A DNA stretch of 8,375 nucleotides from CAIWKO01 sp964469155 (GTDB lineage: Bacteria > Bacteroidota > Bacteroidia > Bacteroidales > CAIWKO01), in contig CAYXXU010000111.1 in assembly GCA_964469155.1 (NCBI GenBank), forward strand, positions 1-8,375, given 5' to 3'. The notes beneath the pieces were generated by a model. It saw nothing but the letters and a program-made list of their open reading frames with translations. It did not search any database and was not told where the DNA came from. Below are positions 5,936 to 8,375 of this stretch, piece by piece. The position numbers and the translations under genes are program-made. How positions within the stretch are numbered: position 1 is the first letter of the stretch; the number at the start of each line of letters is the position of its first letter.

Positions 5936-7312
5936 TCAGTAATTGGTGTTGTTTTTTAAGGTTTTTTCGAAAACCAGTTCGATTTGGGTTCCATTGCCTT
6001 TGTTGCTTGTAACATTAATATCAACCTTATGCAGTTCCATAATTTTAACCACCAATGAAAGTCCGATTCCAAAGCCGCTTTTGTACTTAGCATTGGAGGC
6101 ACGCATGAAGGGTTTGAAAATATCGTCGAATTCATCGGGGGGGATACCGATTCCGTTATCAGAAATAAGGATTTTTATGAACTTGTCTGAAATTCCGAAT
6201 TCTATCAGTACATCGTCGGAAGAAAACTTACATGCGTTGTCGATAATGTTTTTAACCGCAATGGTAAGTAATCCGAAATCGCCATTTACGAGCAGGTGAT
6301 TTTCGTTTTCGGGATATTGTATTTGGGGTATAATACGGCGATGCTGATATTTTATTTTTATGAGATGAATGGCGCTGAAAACAATTTCGTCGATTCGGAC
6401 AGGAGAAAGTTTGATGTTTTTTTCATGGTTTATTTGAGCCAGTTCCAACAAACTATTTATTTGCGAATTGAGCTTTTTCAGGTCGGAGATGGTGTCTGAA
6501 ATGTGTTTTCTGTATTCATGAGGTTGTGATTCGCGGCTTAAGAGATAATCGGCTTCGAGAATCATTACCGAAAGGGGTGTGCGCAATTCGTGGGAGGCAT
6601 AACTAACAAAGTCTTCCTGATTTTTGAAAGCAATCTCCAGATTGCTGAGCATTTGATTGAATGTGATAGCCAGTTGTGAGATTTCGTCTTTTTTATTTCC
6701 TTCGTCAAGCCGGTTGCTGAGTTTTGAAGAATTAATTGTTTTTACATTTTTGATAATTTTTGAAATGGGGTTCATCGCCTTTTTAGAGAAAAAATAGGAA
6801 AGCAGCACAGAAAGCCAAATGCTGAAAAAGATACTCCAAAGTAATATAGTGCGGAGTTCGGCAAGATTGATTTTCCGGGAACTATCCATGGCCATGACCA
6901 GAACATTATATTTTCGATTGTCGAGATGGTGCTGATAACAAACCCCGTTTTTTTCGTTAATGGAAAAATAATGCGTGCTTCCGTAATCTGAATTTTGACG
7001 AATTACATTCTCAGTAAGATAATAAAGGTTGTTGGTATAAATTAAATTGCCTGCAGAATCGCTAATGGCAATTTCTTCATTTTCAAGAGAAATGGTTGAA
7101 TGTTGAATTTTTTTCAACAGAGTTGAATCGACCTCAACCACATTAATCAACAAAATGGCTGTATTTTTTGCTGTGTTTAAAAGGGTTTCGTTGAATCTTG
7201 TGCGTTGAGTTGTGTAAGAAAAATAATAAATCAGAAATGAGAAAAATAAAATAATTCCGACAACGATGAACGTGAACTGAAGGGATAATTTGGTTTTTAT
7301 TTTCATGATCAT
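5936..7312 (-). CDS. membrane sensor histidine kinase (HAMP, HisKA, HATPase)
   Basis: The 458-residue product has a first membrane span at about 12-32, an extracytoplasmic sensor region at about 33-152 and a second span at about 155-176. A HAMP linker follows (about 174-226, including NPISKIIKNV), then the HisKA dimerisation helix with the phosphorylatable His241 in SYASHELRTPLS. The ATPase domain carries the N box KNIIDNACKFS (354-364), the G1 box SDNGIGIPP (384-392), the F box IFKPF (398-402) and the G2 box GFGIGLSL (413-420). All catalytic motifs are intact. The sensor region is a plain mixed domain with no recognisable ligand motif, so the signal is unknown. The start codon overlaps the regulator's stop codon (ATGA, 7309-7312), implying coupled translation; a second ATG two codons in is possible. 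It phosphorylates the response regulator encoded just upstream. Confidence 0.95.
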   Translation of the reverse strand: MIMKIKTKLSLQFTFIVVGIILFFSFLIYYFSYTTQRTRFNETLLNTAKNTAILLINVVEVDSTLLKKIQHSTISLENEEIAISDSAGNLIYTNNLYYLTENVIRQNSDYGSTHYFSINEKNGVCYQHHLDNRKYNVLVMAMDSSRKINLAELRTILLWSIFFSIWLSVLLSYFFSKKAMNPISKIIKNVKTINSSKLSNRLDEGNKKDEISQLAITFNQMLSNLEIAFKNQEDFVSYASHELRTPLSVMILEADYLLSRESQPHEYRKHISDTISDLKKLNSQINSLLELAQINHEKNIKLSPVRIDEIVFSAIHLIKIKYQHRRIIPQIQYPENENHLLVNGDFGLLTIAVKNIIDNACKFSSDDVLIEFGISDKFIKILISDNGIGIPPDEFDDIFKPFMRASNAKYKSGFGIGLSLVVKIMELHKVDINVTSNKGNGTQIELVFEKTLKNNTNY

Positions 7313-7998
7313 ATCTCATTTTCACTACAATAAAATCCAAAGCCAAATTTTGTATGAATCAATTTCGGTTCGAAATCTTTATCGATCTTTTTTCTTAAAT
7401 AATTAACATAAACGTCGATAATATTGGTACCCGGGTCGAAATCAATTCCCCATACATGTTCGATAATGAATTCGCGATTAAGTAATTTGTTTTTGTTTCT
7501 AAGAAATGTCTCTAATAACACATATTCTTTGGAGGTTAATTCAATTTTTACATTTGAGCGTTTAACTGTTTTGGTATTTAGGTCTAGTTCGAGATCGGCA
7601 ATGCTGAGTTTTTCTGCTTTCAACCCAGTGTCTGTTCTTCTTAGAAAGACATTAATACGCGCCAGTAATTCCCTGAAATCGAAAGGTTTTAAAAGGTAAT
7701 CGTCGGCCCCCACATCGAAACCTGCAATTTTATTATCGGGTGAGCCCAAAGCGGTAAGCATGATGATGGGTGTAATTGTGTTCGTTTCGCGGATTTCTTT
7801 GCATAAATCGTAGCCGTTAATCAAAGGCAAATTGATGTCAAGAATGATTAGATTGTACGTATTATTTTGTACCAATTGCTTGCCAATATAACCATCGTAA
7901 GCTATCTGAACTGCAAAACCTGATTCTTCCAGTTGTTTTTTTAATATATCGGCCAGTCGTTGTTCGTCTTCGACTATTAAGATTTTAACTTCTTCCAT
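7309..7998 (-). CDS. OmpR/PhoB-family response regulator
   Basis: The 229-residue product is a standard two-domain regulator. The receiver (about 1-120) has the acidic pocket (Glu10-Asp11), the phosphorylated Asp54 in LIILDINLP, Thr82 in MLTAL and Lys104 in LLKPFD. The C-terminal winged-helix DNA-binding domain (about 130-226) shows the family pattern ELTSKEYVLLETFL, NREFIIEHVWG, IIDVYVNYLRKKID and the closing IHTKFGFGFY wing. Proteins of this class bind tandem direct repeats as head-to-tail dimers when phosphorylated. Three perfect 11-base-phased repeats lie 73 bases upstream of its start codon and are the obvious candidate target. It is co-transcribed with the kinase gene, which it overlaps by four bases. 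The sequence is closest in feel to CusR/MprA-like regulators; the regulon cannot be read from sequence alone. Confidence 0.96.
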   Translation of the reverse strand: MEEVKILIVEDEQRLADILKKQLEESGFAVQIAYDGYIGKQLVQNNTYNLIILDINLPLINGYDLCKEIRETNTITPIIMLTALGSPDNKIAGFDVGADDYLLKPFDFRELLARINVFLRRTDTGLKAEKLSIADLELDLNTKTVKRSNVKIELTSKEYVLLETFLRNKNKLLNREFIIEHVWGIDFDPGTNIIDVYVNYLRKKIDKDFEPKLIHTKFGFGFYCSENEI

Positions 7999-8017
7999 GT
8001 GGATGTTGCATTTTATA

Positions 8018-8025
8018 CAAAGTTA
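8018..8025 (-). promoter_or_regulatory. -7 promoter element for the two-component operon
   Basis: TAACTTTG on the minus strand matches TAnnTTTG and would start transcription near 8014, about 15 bases before the ATG at 7998. The position 19 bases upstream reads TCT, not TTG, so the promoter may need an activator. The TTCTAAT repeats begin about 45 bases upstream of it, a plausible distance for autoactivation. Confidence 0.45.
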
Positions 8026-8070
8026 AAAAAGAAAGGTGAGAGATAGATTTTAATGATACATCAAAGTGAA

Positions 8071-8099
8071 TTCTAATAAACTTCTAATGAGTTTCTAAT
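8071..8099 (+). promoter_or_regulatory. three 11-base-phased TTCTAAT direct repeats, probable OmpR/PhoB-type operator
   Basis: Perfect heptamers TTCTAAT occur at 8071-8077, 8082-8088 and 8093-8099, separated by the four-base spacers AAAC and GAGT. Seven conserved bases plus four gives an exact 11-base period, the architecture of PhoB/OmpR-family sites bound by tandem dimers. The array lies between the divergent response regulator gene and the 32-codon membrane protein gene, and its last repeat overlaps the -33 element of the latter's promoter. Binding by the adjacent regulator is inferred. Confidence 0.7.
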
Positions 8100-8128
8100 T
8101 GGGTAAGGGAGATTAAAGAATAGCTTTG
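8098..8128 (+). promoter_or_regulatory. Bacteroidota-type promoter for the 32-residue membrane protein
   Basis: ATTG at 8098-8101 (consensus TTTG) is followed after exactly 19 bases by TAGCTTTG at 8121-8128 (consensus TAnnTTTG). Transcription should start near 8132, leaving a leader of about 27 bases. The third operator repeat overlaps the -33 element by two bases, so a regulator bound there could either activate from next to the polymerase or block it. Confidence 0.7.
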
Positions 8129-8158
8129 CAATAAAATTATTCAAAATTAATTGTCGTC

Positions 8159-8257
8159 ATGGAAAAGAAACCAAAAATATCAGTAGAGTTGGTAATGGTT
8201 TTTGGATTTGTAGGTTTAATTGTAATAATGGCTCTTGTAAGTTATTTCTTTTTTTAA
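8159..8257 (+). CDS. 32-residue single-span membrane protein
   Basis: The frame from ATG (8159-8161) to TAA (8255-8257) encodes a lysine-rich N-tail (MEKKPKISVE) followed by one continuous hydrophobic segment filling residues 11-32 and ending in SYFFF. The positive N-tail predicts an N-in orientation with the C-terminus at the outer face of the inner membrane. Although short, it is supported by a well-spaced promoter and an adjacent operator-like repeat array, and its composition is that of a designed membrane helix. I do not recognise a family. By analogy with small membrane proteins controlled by two-component systems, such as MgrB (PhoQ) in enterobacteria, it might feed back on the adjacent kinase, but it could equally be a small subunit of a transporter or oxidase encoded beyond the right edge. 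Confidence 0.6.
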   Translation: MEKKPKISVELVMVFGFVGLIVIMALVSYFFF

Positions 8258-8375
8258 GTTTTCTGATTTAGATTAAAAATAATTATCATTTCATTTTGCT
8301 TCAGAGCGATTTGGGGTTGTTAATTAGTCGATCCTTATTAACTCACTTTTTCCAGTTTCTGGTATCGGAAATTTG
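8258..8375. other. right-edge stretch with no assignable gene
   Basis: About 118 AT-rich bases follow the small membrane protein gene. No hairpin terminator, tRNA or promoter stands out. On the minus strand three frames are open inward from the edge and stop at different points, for example one ending SDTRNWKK (stop at 8343-8345) and one ending KSELIRID. The last bases may therefore be the 3' end of a convergent gene, but too little is present to choose a frame. Confidence 0.3.

Noticed and set aside
5943..6499. Long plus-strand open frames inside the histidine kinase gene, and similar antisense frames inside nhaA, the fusion gene and the regulator gene
   Set aside because: They are antisense shadows of strongly supported genes, with no promoter, family signature or plausible protein composition.
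1..8375. CRISPR array, tRNA, rRNA or riboswitch
   Set aside because: No regularly spaced long repeats, no cloverleaf or rRNA-like sequence and no recognisable riboswitch core were seen on either strand by eye.

Overview
The window looks like chromosomal DNA of a Bacteroidota (Bacteroidetes) member. It is AT-rich, start codons lack clear Shine-Dalgarno sequences, and several gene starts are preceded by the phylum's -7 promoter element TAnnTTTG, two of them with a TTG element exactly 19 bases upstream. The proteins also have a Bacteroidota flavour. The genus cannot be named from the sequence alone.

Layout. (1) Positions 1-206, minus strand: the 5' end of an unrecognised gene that runs off the left edge and probably carries a frameshift at a C/G run. 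(2) 328-810, plus: a small exported protein with a papain-like NlpC/P60/CHAP-type core. (3) 812-1243: a scar. The C-terminal part of a membrane protein (DUF6427-like, tentative) on the minus strand abuts the last ~45 codons of a transposase (ISAon1/ISL3-like) on the plus strand. (4) 1373-3765, minus: two sodium/proton antiporters of unrelated families, a CPA-type exchanger followed by NhaA. (5) 3991-5880, plus: an unrecognised 147-residue protein followed by a 459-residue fusion of a GpgS-like (GT81-type) glycosyltransferase with a HAD phosphatase. (6) 5936-7998, minus: an OmpR-type response regulator and its HAMP histidine kinase, overlapping by ATGA. (7) 8159-8257, plus: a 32-residue single-span membrane protein, divergent from the regulator. 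The last ~118 bases hold nothing I can assign.

How it may fit together. Two Na+/H+ antiporters next to a probable one-polypeptide glucosylglycerate pathway (synthase plus phosphatase) suggest a salt or osmotic-stress neighbourhood; this is inference from context. The most striking non-coding signal is three perfect TTCTAAT repeats at an exact 11-base period (8071-8099), the architecture of PhoB/OmpR-family binding sites. They abut the -33 element of a well-formed promoter for the 32-residue membrane protein and lie upstream of the divergent regulator gene. The simplest model is that the regulator binds here and controls the small protein and perhaps itself. A weaker two-copy CTAAT pattern at the same 11-base spacing lies upstream of the 147-aa/fusion gene pair.
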